Assembly: GCF_009709555.1 (NCBI RefSeq)
Contig: NZ_WJBG01000162.1
Coordinates: 1 to 50,834 of the forward strand
DNA length: 50,834 nucleotides
Direction of reading: 5' to 3'
DNA from: Streptomyces blattellae
GTDB taxonomy: Bacteria; Actinomycetota; Actinomycetes; Streptomycetales; Streptomycetaceae
How positions within the stretch are numbered: position 1 is the first letter of the stretch; every line of letters starts with the position of its first letter. Below are positions 23,970-35,012 of the stretch, piece by piece. The notes under the pieces were generated by a model. The model had not been told where the DNA came from. It was given only the letters and a program-made list of their open reading frames with translations, and made no database searches. Made by a program: the position numbers and the translations under genes.

Positions 23970-25634
23970 CTAAAGCGGCGGCTGCGCCGACGGAGTCGCC
24001 GCGAGATACGCGCGCCAGCCGCCGTACGACGTGATGTCGGCCGCCCCGTCGAGTGCTCCCGGCTCGCACAGGAAACCGGGGACGCGGCTGCCGTCGGCCA
24101 GTTCGACGCTGCCCAGCGCCATCGGGCGGGGGAGTGCGGACAGCAGACGTCCCAGGCCCTCCGCCGGGAGGCGCCACACCTCGGCCTCGACGGCGGCGCC
24201 GTCCGCTCCGACGTGGACGAGGCCCGGTTTGGGCGGGGTGGTCGCTAGTGCGTGCAGGCGGTAGACGGGTGCGGTGGTGGTCGTACGGTCCAACCGGGCG
24301 CCCAGCGCGAGGAGGTGAGGGTTGAAAGGCTGGCCCGACAGGTGGGCCCCGACGACCGCGAGCCGAATCTCCGGCTGCAGCAGCCCGGCGATCCGCGCCA
24401 GCCGCTCGTCGGTGAACGCCGGGCCGATCAGCATCACGCCGAAGGGGAGGCCGTTCACCTCGCCCGCCGGGACGGCCACCGCCGCCAGGTCGAACAGGTT
24501 GGTGGAGTTGGTGAAGCGGCCCAGTCGGGCGTTGGCGCCCAGGGGATCGGCGGCGACCTCGGCGAGGGTGGGGTGTCCGGGGGCGGTCGGCAGCAACAGG
24601 GCGTCCGCGTCGCCGAGTTCGGTTTCGGCCTGGGCGCGCAGGGTGGCGAGCCGCTCCTGGTCCGCGTAGAGCTGGTGGGCCGGGATGTCGCGGGCGCGGG
24701 TGATGATGCCGGTGACGGTGGGGTCGAGGCCGCCACCGCCTTCAGAGAGCAACGTGTCGACAAAGCTCCCCACGGCGGTGTAGCGCTCGGCGACGAAGGC
24801 GCCCTCGTAGAGCATCGCGGCGGCTTCCGTGAAGGGGGTCAGGTCGATCGTCCGCACGTCGGCCCCCGCCACCGCGACCTGCCGGACGGCCGCCTCGTAC
24901 GCCGCCGCCCAGCCCGCATCCAGCTCGCCGAGCTGCTGCGGCCCCGCGACCGCGATCCGCCAGGGGCCCGGCGGGCGAGGGGGGAGCCGCTGCGGCAGCG
25001 CGGTCATGTACGACAACGCCTGCTCGGCTTCCGGGAGCGTCCGTGCGAACACCGTCACGCAGTCGATCGAGGCACAGGCCGGGACGACCCCCTCCGTCGG
25101 GACCAGCCCCCGGGTGGGCTTGAGGCCGACGATGCCGTTGAACGCGGCCGGGACCCGGCCCGAGCCCGCGGTGTCCGTGCCGAGGGCGAAATCCACGATG
25201 CCGAGCGCTACCGCGGTGGCCGATCCGGAACTGGAACCGCCGCTGATCCTTGAGGGGTCGTGGGCATTGCGCACGGCACCGTAAGGAGAGCGGGTGCCGA
25301 CGAGGCCGGTCGCGAACTGGTCGAGGTTCGTGGTGCCGAGGACAAGCGCGCCGGCCGCACGGAGACCGGCGACCACCGGTGCGTCGGCTTCGGGTTCATA
25401 GGCGTACGACGGGCACCCCGCGGTAGTGGGCAGCCCCTCGACGTCGATGTTGCCCTTCACAGCCAGCAGCCGCCCTGCGAGCGGGAGCCGTTCACCGCGC
25501 GCCACACGTTCGTCGAGCGCGGCAGCCTCCTCCTCGACTTCCCCCCGCGGCCGCAGGTCGATCCAGATCTCGGGTCGGTCCACGGCCTCGACGCGGTCGT
25601 AGGCGGCACGGACACGGGACAGGGCGGTCGGCAT
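23970..25634 (-). CDS. atzF: Allophanate hydrolase (AtzF type)
   Basis: Splits allophanate (urea-1-carboxylate) to ammonia and CO2, the last step of the pathway encoded by this operon. It has 554 residues. The amidase-signature core includes Lys60 (AVKGNIDV), the serine cluster GGSSSGS at 132-138 and the nucleophile Ser158 in DTAGS. The C-terminal domain (about 435-554: RLDRTTTTAPVYRLHAL...KPGLVHVG...VELADGSRVPGFLCEPGAL) is the AtzF-type extension. ATG 25634 follows GAGGAGCG. It is the last gene of a four-gene leftward operon, 187 bp after the carboxylase, with a tandem repeat in the gap. Confidence 0.92.
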   Translation of the reverse strand: MPTALSRVRAAYDRVEAVDRPEIWIDLRPRGEVEEEAAALDERVARGERLPLAGRLLAVKGNIDVEGLPTTAGCPSYAYEPEADAPVVAGLRAAGALVLGTTNLDQFATGLVGTRSPYGAVRNAHDPSRISGGSSSGSATAVALGIVDFALGTDTAGSGRVPAAFNGIVGLKPTRGLVPTEGVVPACASIDCVTVFARTLPEAEQALSYMTALPQRLPPRPPGPWRIAVAGPQQLGELDAGWAAAYEAAVRQVAVAGADVRTIDLTPFTEAAAMLYEGAFVAERYTAVGSFVDTLLSEGGGGLDPTVTGIITRARDIPAHQLYADQERLATLRAQAETELGDADALLLPTAPGHPTLAEVAADPLGANARLGRFTNSTNLFDLAAVAVPAGEVNGLPFGVMLIGPAFTDERLARIAGLLQPEIRLAVVGAHLSGQPFNPHLLALGARLDRTTTTAPVYRLHALATTPPKPGLVHVGADGAAVEAEVWRLPAEGLGRLLSALPRPMALGSVELADGSRVPGFLCEPGALDGAADITSYGGWRAYLAATPSAQPPL

Positions 25635-25695
25635 CGATTGTCGCTCCTCGGTTCGCGGGGGTGCGGGGCGGAGATGTCCGGGCGGCCTCCGCCTT

Positions 25696-25821
25696 CGCCG
25701 TGGTGCTTGTCGGCTCGTCGTGGAGCGCGGGCGGCCGGGCGGTCCGCGCTCCGCCGTGGTGCTTGTCGGCTCGTCGTGGAGCGCGGGCGGCCGGGCGGTC
25801 CGCGCTCCGCCGTGGTGCTCG

Positions 25822-25830
<9 letters not shown>
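25696..25830. repeat. 56-bp tandem repeat, 2.4 copies, each with a hairpin
   Basis: Units start at 25696, 25752 and 25808, the third partial and with two mismatches in 23 bases. Each full unit holds an inverted repeat GGAGCGCGG / CCGCGCTCC (25722-25730 with 25744-25752; 25778-25786 with 25800-25808). The partial copy includes the stop codon of the carboxylase gene, so the array appears to have grown from the 3' end of that gene into the gap before atzF. The hairpins may act as terminator or RNA-stability elements. Confidence 0.85.
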
Positions 25831-29330
<3,500 letters not shown>

Positions 29331-29334
<4 letters not shown>

Positions 29335-29966
29335 CCGGGCCCCCCGATCGTCATGTCCACCGCCGTCGGCTCGAAGCCGTTGCACGGGTTGTTGATCTGC
29401 GGGCAGTTGGAGACGAGGACCAGCACATCGCGTTCGGCGCGCAGGGTGAGCGAGAGGCCCGGGGCCGAGATGCCGTCGACGATGCCGAGCGTGCCGTCCT
29501 TCTCGACCGGCACGTTCATGTACCAGTTGACGTTGGAGACCAGATCCCGCTTGCCCAGCCCGTACTTCGAGCCCTCCGCCAGGAAGTTGTCCACGCACGC
29601 GTGCTGCGACCAGGTGTGGTGCCCGTAGCGGAGCGTGTTCGACTCCTTGGAGCAGGCGCCGCCGACCGTGTCGTGCCGGCCCACGTCGTCGGCGACCACG
29701 GTCATCAGCGGTGTGTGCTCGCTGGACATCAGCACACTGCCGGTGGTGAGGAAGATGTTGCCCTGCGCGTGGATCGTGTCGGGCGCGCTGTAGCGGACCG
29801 ACGTGTCGTGGGCGTCGTACACCAGGAAGTCGACGGCCTGGTTGCCGTGCAGGTCGGTGATGGTGAGGGTCCCGCCGGAGCGGACGACGGAGGACCAGGC
29901 GGCGCGGGCCGGAACGACCGTCGTGCTGGTGCTGGTGCTGGTGCTGGTGCCGGTGCTCATGCTCAT
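29331..29966 (-). CDS. DUF1989 urea-amidolyase-associated protein 2 (carboxyguanidine deiminase subunit)
   Basis: A 211-residue DUF1989 protein. Proteins of this type, once called urea-carboxylase-associated, work as a heteromeric carboxyguanidine deiminase that turns carboxyguanidine into allophanate plus ammonia. Visible family features: TITDLHGNQAVDFLVYDAHD, GNIFLTTGSVLMSSEHTPLMTVVADD, SNVNWYMNVPVEKDG and SNCPQINNPCNGFEPT, with Cys and His residues available for zinc. The N-terminus (MSMSTGTSTSTSTSTT) is encoded by a hexanucleotide repeat. ATG 29966 overlaps the upstream stop as ATGA, with GAGGGGGC as the ribosome site; a farther start at 30038 lies inside the upstream gene. Confidence 0.88.
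29923..29958. repeat. GTGCTG hexanucleotide repeat in coding sequence
   Basis: Four perfect and two imperfect GTGCTG units. On the coding (minus) strand they encode the Ser-Thr run at the N-terminus of the second DUF1989 protein. Copy number could vary without frameshift because the unit is 6 bp. Confidence 0.85.
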
Positions 29967-30799
29967 GCGAGCCCCCTCGCGGCAAGGAATCCGGCGGTGT
30001 TCAGGAAGGCCCGGCGGCCCTCGGGGGAGGTGTCCCACAGCGGGTCGCCGGCCTTGGTCGGCTCGGCGTGCCAGGCGAGGACCTCCAGCGGCGTGCTGAC
30101 GTAGTCGTCCCGTGGGTCGACCGGGTGGGGCACATTGGCGATCAGCACCGTGAGGTCCTGCTCGGCGCGCAGCGTCACACTGCCGCCCGGGCCGGCCGAG
30201 CCGGTGAAGTCCAGGGCGCCGTCCTCGCGCACCTCGACGCCCTGGAAGAAGGAGAGCGACGGCGGCAGGTCACGCGGTTCGAGGCCGTTCTTCGCGGCGG
30301 CCAGCTTGAACAGTTCACGTCCGGCCGGTGAGCCGGACTGCGGGGCCCCGTCGCCGTACCGCTCGGTGTTGCGTACGAGGGTGGAGGTGCCGCAGAGCGC
30401 GTCGTGCCGTTCGGAGGTGTCCGCGACCAGTGAGGCGAGGACGCGGCCCTGGTCGGAGAGGAGCAGCAGGCCCGCGCCGAGGTAGGCGTTCCACTGCACC
30501 TTGACCGTGTCGGCGACGTTCAGCCGCTCCCAGGGCCGGTCGGCGACGTACAGCAGCAGATGCGCGCAGGCGTCCCCGTGCAGGTCGGTCAGGCGCAGCT
30601 CGGTGCCGCGGGCCAGCACCCGGTGTGTGTAGTTGCCGCCCGCCACCGTCTCCGCCCACACCAGCCGGCCCGCCTCGCGGGGCGGCCTCGGCCAGTCGGC
30701 GGCGGGGACGACAGGCATGGCCTCGGTACGTGTGCCGTCCTGGGCGCGTGCATGCGCACGGGCTCCGTAAGTGGTCGCTGTTGCCTTCCCCGTCGTCAT
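29963..30799 (-). CDS. DUF1989 urea-amidolyase-associated protein 1 (carboxyguanidine deiminase subunit)
   Basis: A 278-residue DUF1989 protein, paralogous to the next gene. Shared features: TELRLTDLHGDACAHLLLYVADRP, NAYLGAGLLLLSDQGRVLASLVADTSERHDALCG, FFQGVEVREDG and LIANVPHPVDPRDDY. Together the pair should form the deiminase acting between the carboxylase and allophanate hydrolase. ATG 30799 follows GGAGGG. It is the first gene of the operon and the TetR-type palindrome lies 30 bp upstream. Its stop overlaps the next start (ATGA), so the products are made in step. The N-terminal 30 residues are low-complexity. Confidence 0.88.
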   Translation of the reverse strand: MTTGKATATTYGARAHARAQDGTRTEAMPVVPAADWPRPPREAGRLVWAETVAGGNYTHRVLARGTELRLTDLHGDACAHLLLYVADRPWERLNVADTVKVQWNAYLGAGLLLLSDQGRVLASLVADTSERHDALCGTSTLVRNTERYGDGAPQSGSPAGRELFKLAAAKNGLEPRDLPPSLSFFQGVEVREDGALDFTGSAGPGGSVTLRAEQDLTVLIANVPHPVDPRDDYVSTPLEVLAWHAEPTKAGDPLWDTSPEGRRAFLNTAGFLAARGLA

Positions 30800-30829
30800 C
30801 GCGGCCCTCCGGTTCCGGTCGGTGTCTTT

Positions 30830-30851
30830 ATTTCTGTCGCTCGACAGAAAT
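30830..30851. promoter_or_regulatory. TetR-type operator of the carboxylase operon
   Basis: ATTTCTGTCG (30830-30839) and CGACAGAAAT (30842-30851) form a perfect 10-bp palindrome around CT. On the minus strand CCTAATTT, with TAATTT as a possible -10, runs into it, so a bound repressor would block the operon promoter. An 18-of-20 match lies at 39230-39251 in front of an APC permease. Confidence 0.82.
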
Positions 30852-30950
30852 TAGGCACGGACCGCGTCACCGGCATTGCCCGGCGGTTTCCGTCCGGTTA
30901 TCGATTCTTCACAGCGATCACGACCCGCGCCGATATGCGAGGATCGACGG

Positions 30951-31613
30951 ATGGGTGCGAGCAGGGGGCCGGGTGCGGGCGGGGGGCCGGGTGCGGGCAG
31001 GGGGCGACGCGTCGGCAGGCCGCGCGTCGCGCAGCGGCCGGACAGCGGGCTTGAGCCGCGTGAAGAACTCCTTGCTGCCGCCGCCGAGTTGTTCACGACA
31101 CACGGCTACGCGGCCACCACCACCCGCGCCGTCGCCGAGCGCGCGGGCATGCGGCAGGCGTCCATGTACCACTACGTCTCCGGCAAGGAGGAGCTGCTCG
31201 CCGCGCTCCTGGAGTCCACGGTCACCCCGTCGCTGGCCTACGCGCGGGAACTGCTCGCCGACGACACCACCCCGGCCGAAAGCCGCCTCTGGGCGTTGTG
31301 CCGCGCCGACGTGAAGCTGCTGTGCGGCGGCCCGCACAATCTCGGCGGTTTGTATCTGCTGCCGGAGGTGCGGGCCGAGCGGTTCGCCGGTTTCCATGCC
31401 GTGCGCGCCGAACTCAAGGACGCCTACCGGCAGTTGCTGGCCGCCACGGCCGCGGGCGGCGCACTGTCCAAGAGCGAGCTCACCCTGCGGACCGATCTGC
31501 TGTTCGGGTTGATCGAGGGTGTCATCCTGGTCCACCGGTCCGAACCCGAGCGGCCCGTCTCGGTGTTCGCCGAGGCCACGGCGGACGCGGCGCTGCGGAT
31601 CGCCGGGATCTGA
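30951..31613 (+). CDS. TetR-family regulator of the carboxylase operon
   Basis: Predicted repressor of 220 residues, divergent from the operon. The TetR helix-turn-helix is at about 36-85 (REELLAAAAELFTTHGYAATTTRAVAERAGMRQASMYHYVSGKEELL); the rest is an all-helical ligand domain. ATG 30951 has GAGGA 7 bases upstream; the in-frame start at 30876 has no site. The first 25 residues are a Gly/Pro/Ala/Arg stretch encoded by two copies of an 18-bp unit (30964-30998). Targets inferred: the palindromes at 30830 and 39230. The ligand may be guanidine or a pathway intermediate. Confidence 0.9.
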   Translation: MGASRGPGAGGGPGAGRGRRVGRPRVAQRPDSGLEPREELLAAAAELFTTHGYAATTTRAVAERAGMRQASMYHYVSGKEELLAALLESTVTPSLAYARELLADDTTPAESRLWALCRADVKLLCGGPHNLGGLYLLPEVRAERFAGFHAVRAELKDAYRQLLAATAAGGALSKSELTLRTDLLFGLIEGVILVHRSEPERPVSVFAEATADAALRIAGI

Positions 31614-31928
31614 GCGCCGCCGACGCCGGCGCGATCTTCATACGTCACGGTGAGTGTTCTTCGTACAGTCGCACGTCGTGACGCATCGTGTGCGAAGGAT
31701 CTCTGAGCGTACAAATGGGGCCGAGGTTACTCCTGACCCGCGCCCCATTTCAGGTGCTTGCTGAATATGACACAGCGATGATCCGGTCGGACTAAGCTCG
31801 CCCGCAGCGCACCGAGTTGGCACATATTCGTGCGCTTGTTCCCAAACATGCAGAAGATCCCGACAACTCCAAGACGTACCCCCTGCAAGCTCCCCCGACA
31901 CCCCGCCGATTCGTTTCAGAGGGCCTAC
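31614..31928. other. Intergenic region before the conservon
   Basis: About 315 bp without a gene. It holds an inverted repeat AAATGGGGC (31713-31721) / GCCCCATTT (31742-31750) that may end the TetR transcript, a promoter candidate at 31768-31798, and a leader of about 125 bases for rarA. Confidence 0.6.
31768..31798 (+). promoter_or_regulatory. Candidate conservon promoter
   Basis: TGACAC (31768-31773) and TAAGCT (31793-31798) with a 19-base spacer. It precedes rarA by about 130 bp. Confidence 0.4.
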
Positions 31929-33539
31929 ATGGTGAGCGTTCACACTCCTCCCGCCTCTCCGCCTCGTCGACGTGAACTGTCGTACGCGCGCCTGCTGTTG
32001 CTGCCCGCCATAACGATGGCCGCGGCGACCGGAGCCGCCGTCGCCCTGGTGACCGGACCGGCCCGGACGGCCGTCGGCCTGTGCGGCGCCATCGCCACCC
32101 TGCTGGTGATCGGCATGGCAGCCGAAGCCGTCCGCCGCGGCCGCACCCTGCGGAACGTGCGCGCCGAGCACGCCCGTCACAGCGCGTACCTGGAACAGCG
32201 CCTCGCCTCCCACGACGGGGAGATCCGCCGCCTCGCGGAGGAGATCCTGCCCGCCGCGATCTACCGGCTGCGCTGCGGCGAAGCCGTCTTCGAGGTGATG
32301 CGCGACCTCGGCAAGATCGACCCGTCCTACCGCGAACTCCCCGAATCACAGCTGCTGTTGATCGAGTCGGTGCTCAAAGTCATCAGCTACCAGGAAGACC
32401 TGCGTGACTCCGCACAGCGTTCCTTCGTCGACATCGCCCGCCGCGTCCAGGCCATCGTCCACCAGCAGAACAAGGAACTGCGGGAGATGGAGGAGGACCA
32501 CGGCCGCAACCCCGAGGTCTTCGACGACCTGCTGCGCATCGACCACGGCACCGCACTGATCGGCCGGCTCGCCGACTCCATCTCCGTCCTCGGCGGCGGC
32601 CGACCGGGCCGCCAGTGGCCCGAGCCCGTGCCGCTGTACAGCGTGCTGCGCGGCGCCATGTCCCGCATCCTGGAGTACCGGCGCATCTCGCTGGACTCCA
32701 TCGCCAAGGTCAACATCCGCGGCATCTCCATCGAGCCCGTCATCCACGCGGCGGCCGAACTCCTCGACAACGCCACCCGCTACTCGCCGCCCCAGACCAA
32801 GGTGCACGTCAACGCCGTCGAGGTGCAGACCGGCGTGGCCATCGAGATCGAGGACGCCGGCGTCAGCCTCAGCGAGGAGTCCCGCGCCCGCGTCGAGGGC
32901 ATGCTGGAACGCGCCAAGACCGCCAGCGACCTCCAGGACCTCACCGAGAGCCCGCGCCTCGGCTTCTCCGTCGTCGGCCGTCTCTGCTCGCGCTACGACA
33001 TGCAGGTCTCGCTGCGTACCTCGGCATACGGCGGTGTCCGCGCCGTCATGGTCGTACCGCGCGAGATGATCACCGACGAGCCCGCCACCGCCTACGCGCA
33101 CGGCATCGGCGTGGCCGGCGCCCCCAAGCCCGAACTCGGCGCGATCGAAGGGCCCAAGCGCAAGGAGAAGCGGCGCCGCCCCACCAGCCCCAAGATCCCC
33201 GGGTCGGTCTCCATGGAGGACGACATCCCCGTCGTCACCGAGTGGACCGCCCAGGGCCTGCCGCAGCGCCGCCGCCGGGTCCAGATCCCGCTCAGCCAGC
33301 GGCTCGCCGAGCAGGCCGCCTTCGAGCGCGCCGAAGCGGCCGCCCGGGAGGCCGGCCAGACCTCCGTCTGGGCGAGGGAGCCCGAGCCCGAACCGGAAGA
33401 GAAGGACGAGACCGTACCCGGGCAGTGGGTGGAGGCGTTCTGGAACGGCCTCAAGCGCGACCAGGACCCCACCGCACTCACCCAGCCGACCAACGAGCCG
33501 GCCCATGCCCCGGCCGACGACGAGGGGGACCTCAAGTGA
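31929..33539 (+). CDS. rarA: Conservon sensor-like ATPase (RarA/CvnA type)
   Basis: Membrane protein of 536 residues that resembles a histidine kinase and is thought to act like the receptor of a G-protein-like complex. Two N-terminal helices (about 18-38 and 43-62) enclose almost no extracellular loop. The coiled region (68-90) leads to a HATPase_c domain (about 245-360) with the N-box AAELLDNATRYSPP and G-box ESPRLGFSVVGRL. The C-terminal 170 residues are Pro/Glu-rich and disordered. ATG 31929 has AGAGGG upstream. It begins a tightly overlapping five-gene unit; by position (after helY) it matches cvn9/rar of Streptomyces coelicolor. Confidence 0.92.
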   Translation: MVSVHTPPASPPRRRELSYARLLLLPAITMAAATGAAVALVTGPARTAVGLCGAIATLLVIGMAAEAVRRGRTLRNVRAEHARHSAYLEQRLASHDGEIRRLAEEILPAAIYRLRCGEAVFEVMRDLGKIDPSYRELPESQLLLIESVLKVISYQEDLRDSAQRSFVDIARRVQAIVHQQNKELREMEEDHGRNPEVFDDLLRIDHGTALIGRLADSISVLGGGRPGRQWPEPVPLYSVLRGAMSRILEYRRISLDSIAKVNIRGISIEPVIHAAAELLDNATRYSPPQTKVHVNAVEVQTGVAIEIEDAGVSLSEESRARVEGMLERAKTASDLQDLTESPRLGFSVVGRLCSRYDMQVSLRTSAYGGVRAVMVVPREMITDEPATAYAHGIGVAGAPKPELGAIEGPKRKEKRRRPTSPKIPGSVSMEDDIPVVTEWTAQGLPQRRRRVQIPLSQRLAEQAAFERAEAAAREAGQTSVWAREPEPEPEEKDETVPGQWVEAFWNGLKRDQDPTALTQPTNEPAHAPADDEGDLK

Positions 33540-33943
33540 TCCCATCGCGAGCCAACTTCGACTGGATGCTCAAGGATCTCGCCGACGGGGTACCGGGCAT
33601 CGAGATGATCGTGGTGCTCTCCGCCGACGGCCTGCGCATCGCCCGCCACGGCGGCGACCCGGACGCGGCCGACCGGGTCGCCGCGGCCTGCGCGGGCCTG
33701 CAGAGCCTGGCCGGCGCGGTCGCCCAGGAGATCCCGGACAGCGACGGCAAGATGAAGATGGTCCTCATCGAGATCAACGGCGGCTACTTCTATCTGATGG
33801 CCGCCGGCGCCAACGCCTATCTCGCGGTGCTGTCCGACACGTTCGCCGAACCCGGGCTGATGAGCAACCGCATGAGCGACCTGGTCATCCGCATCGGCGC
33901 CCATCTCACCAGTCCGCCGAGGCGCAACGGGCAGACCGTATGA
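33536..33943 (+). CDS. rarB: Roadblock/LC7 protein (RarB)
   Basis: Small cytoplasmic protein of 135 residues with the roadblock/LC7 fold (LKDLADGVPGIEMIVVLSADGLRIARHGG... to NAYLAVLSD). Such proteins are candidate regulators (GAP-like) of the Ras-like GTPase encoded two genes downstream and interact with the sensor. GTG 33536 overlaps the rarA stop in a GTGA, so translation is coupled. Confidence 0.93.
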   Translation: MIPSRANFDWMLKDLADGVPGIEMIVVLSADGLRIARHGGDPDAADRVAAACAGLQSLAGAVAQEIPDSDGKMKMVLIEINGGYFYLMAAGANAYLAVLSDTFAEPGLMSNRMSDLVIRIGAHLTSPPRRNGQTV

Positions 33944-34356
33944 CTCCTCCGCAACGCCGGCGGCGATTCCCCACGGCGGCACCACCAACCCCGCCCCCGC
34001 CTCCGACCCCTACGGACGGCGGGGGCAAAAGGCCCAAGAAGGTCGAGCGGCTGTATGTGATCTCCGGCGAGGACGGTGCCCGCGCCGACCTCGACCTGGT
34101 CACGTTGATCGTGGCGTGCGCCGACCCGCCGCTCTCCGCCACACCCGAGCAGACGGCGCTGCTCCGGCTGTGTACCGCCCCGCTGTCCGTGGCCGAGCTC
34201 TCGGCCTACCTCAACCTGCCGTACAGCGTGATGACGGTGCTGCTCACCGAGCTGCTGGCGGCCGACCTGGTACAGGCGCGCGCCCCGATCGCGCGGCAGT
34301 CGATCGCCGACCGGACCCTCCTCGAAGCGGTGATGCATGGACTTCAAAAGCTCTGA
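33940..34356 (+). CDS. rarC: DUF742 protein (RarC)
   Basis: Conservon component of 138 residues. The Pro-rich basic N-terminus (about 1-33) is followed by the DUF742 domain (VERLYVISGEDGARADLDLVTLIVACADPP...APLSVAELSAYLNLPYSVMTVLLTELLAADLV), which contains a winged-helix-like segment that might bind DNA or a partner. ATG 33940 overlaps the rarB stop (ATGA). The precise biochemical role is not established for the family. Confidence 0.92.
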   Translation: MTPPQRRRRFPTAAPPTPPPPPTPTDGGGKRPKKVERLYVISGEDGARADLDLVTLIVACADPPLSATPEQTALLRLCTAPLSVAELSAYLNLPYSVMTVLLTELLAADLVQARAPIARQSIADRTLLEAVMHGLQKL

Positions 34357-34957
34357 CACGATCCCGGGCCCACGCACCGAGGACCATCTGCCGCACACGG
34401 CCCAGGCCGCGGTGAAGATCGTGATCGTCGGCGGTTTCGGCGTCGGCAAGACGACCATGGTCGGTTCCGTCAGCGAGATCAAACCGCTGACCACCGAGGA
34501 GACCATGACGCAGGCCGGTATCGGAGTCGACGACAACTACGGCTCCGACACCAAGACGGCCACCACCGTGGCCATGGACTTCGGCCGTATCAGCATCACG
34601 GACCAGCTGGTGCTGTACCTCTTCGGTACCCCGGGCCAGGAACGCTTCTGGTTCCTGTGGAACGGACTGTTCGAAGGCGCACTGGGTGCCGTCGTACTCA
34701 TCGACACCCGCCGGCTCGAAGTCAGCTTCGACGTCATAGGGCGGCTTGAGGAGCGCGGCGTGCCCTTCGTCGTCGCCGTCAACTCCTTCCCCGACGCGCC
34801 CCGTTACCCCATGGCCGACCTGCGCGCCGCACTCGACCTGCCCGAGGAGATCCCCATCGTGGAGTGCGACGCACGCCGCCGGGCCTCCAGCCGGGACACC
34901 CTCATGACCCTGATGCGCTTCCTGCACTCGCTCGCGATGACGGGCGCGCTGACCTGA
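34337..34957 (+). CDS. rarD: Ras-like GTPase of the conservon (RarD)
   Basis: GTP-binding switch protein of 206 residues. P-loop GGFGVGKTT (about 34-42), switch II FGTPGQERFWF, and a base-recognition VNSFPD in place of NKxD. The start lies 20 bp inside rarC, showing coupling. It is expected to cycle on the membrane with the sensor RarA, RarB and RarC. In S. coelicolor the corresponding set affects aerial development and antibiotic production. Confidence 0.93.
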   Translation: MDFKSSDTIPGPRTEDHLPHTAQAAVKIVIVGGFGVGKTTMVGSVSEIKPLTTEETMTQAGIGVDDNYGSDTKTATTVAMDFGRISITDQLVLYLFGTPGQERFWFLWNGLFEGALGAVVLIDTRRLEVSFDVIGRLEERGVPFVVAVNSFPDAPRYPMADLRAALDLPEEIPIVECDARRRASSRDTLMTLMRFLHSLAMTGALT

Positions 34958-35012
34958 CCGCCGTATGCGCCACTCCCCAACACAATCGGAACCCTTTTCG
35001 GAGCGACCCCCT

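Noticed and set aside
30800..30950. Guanidine (ykkC) riboswitch before the carboxylase operon
   Set aside because: No conserved ykkC core was visible; the gap is explained by the TetR palindrome.
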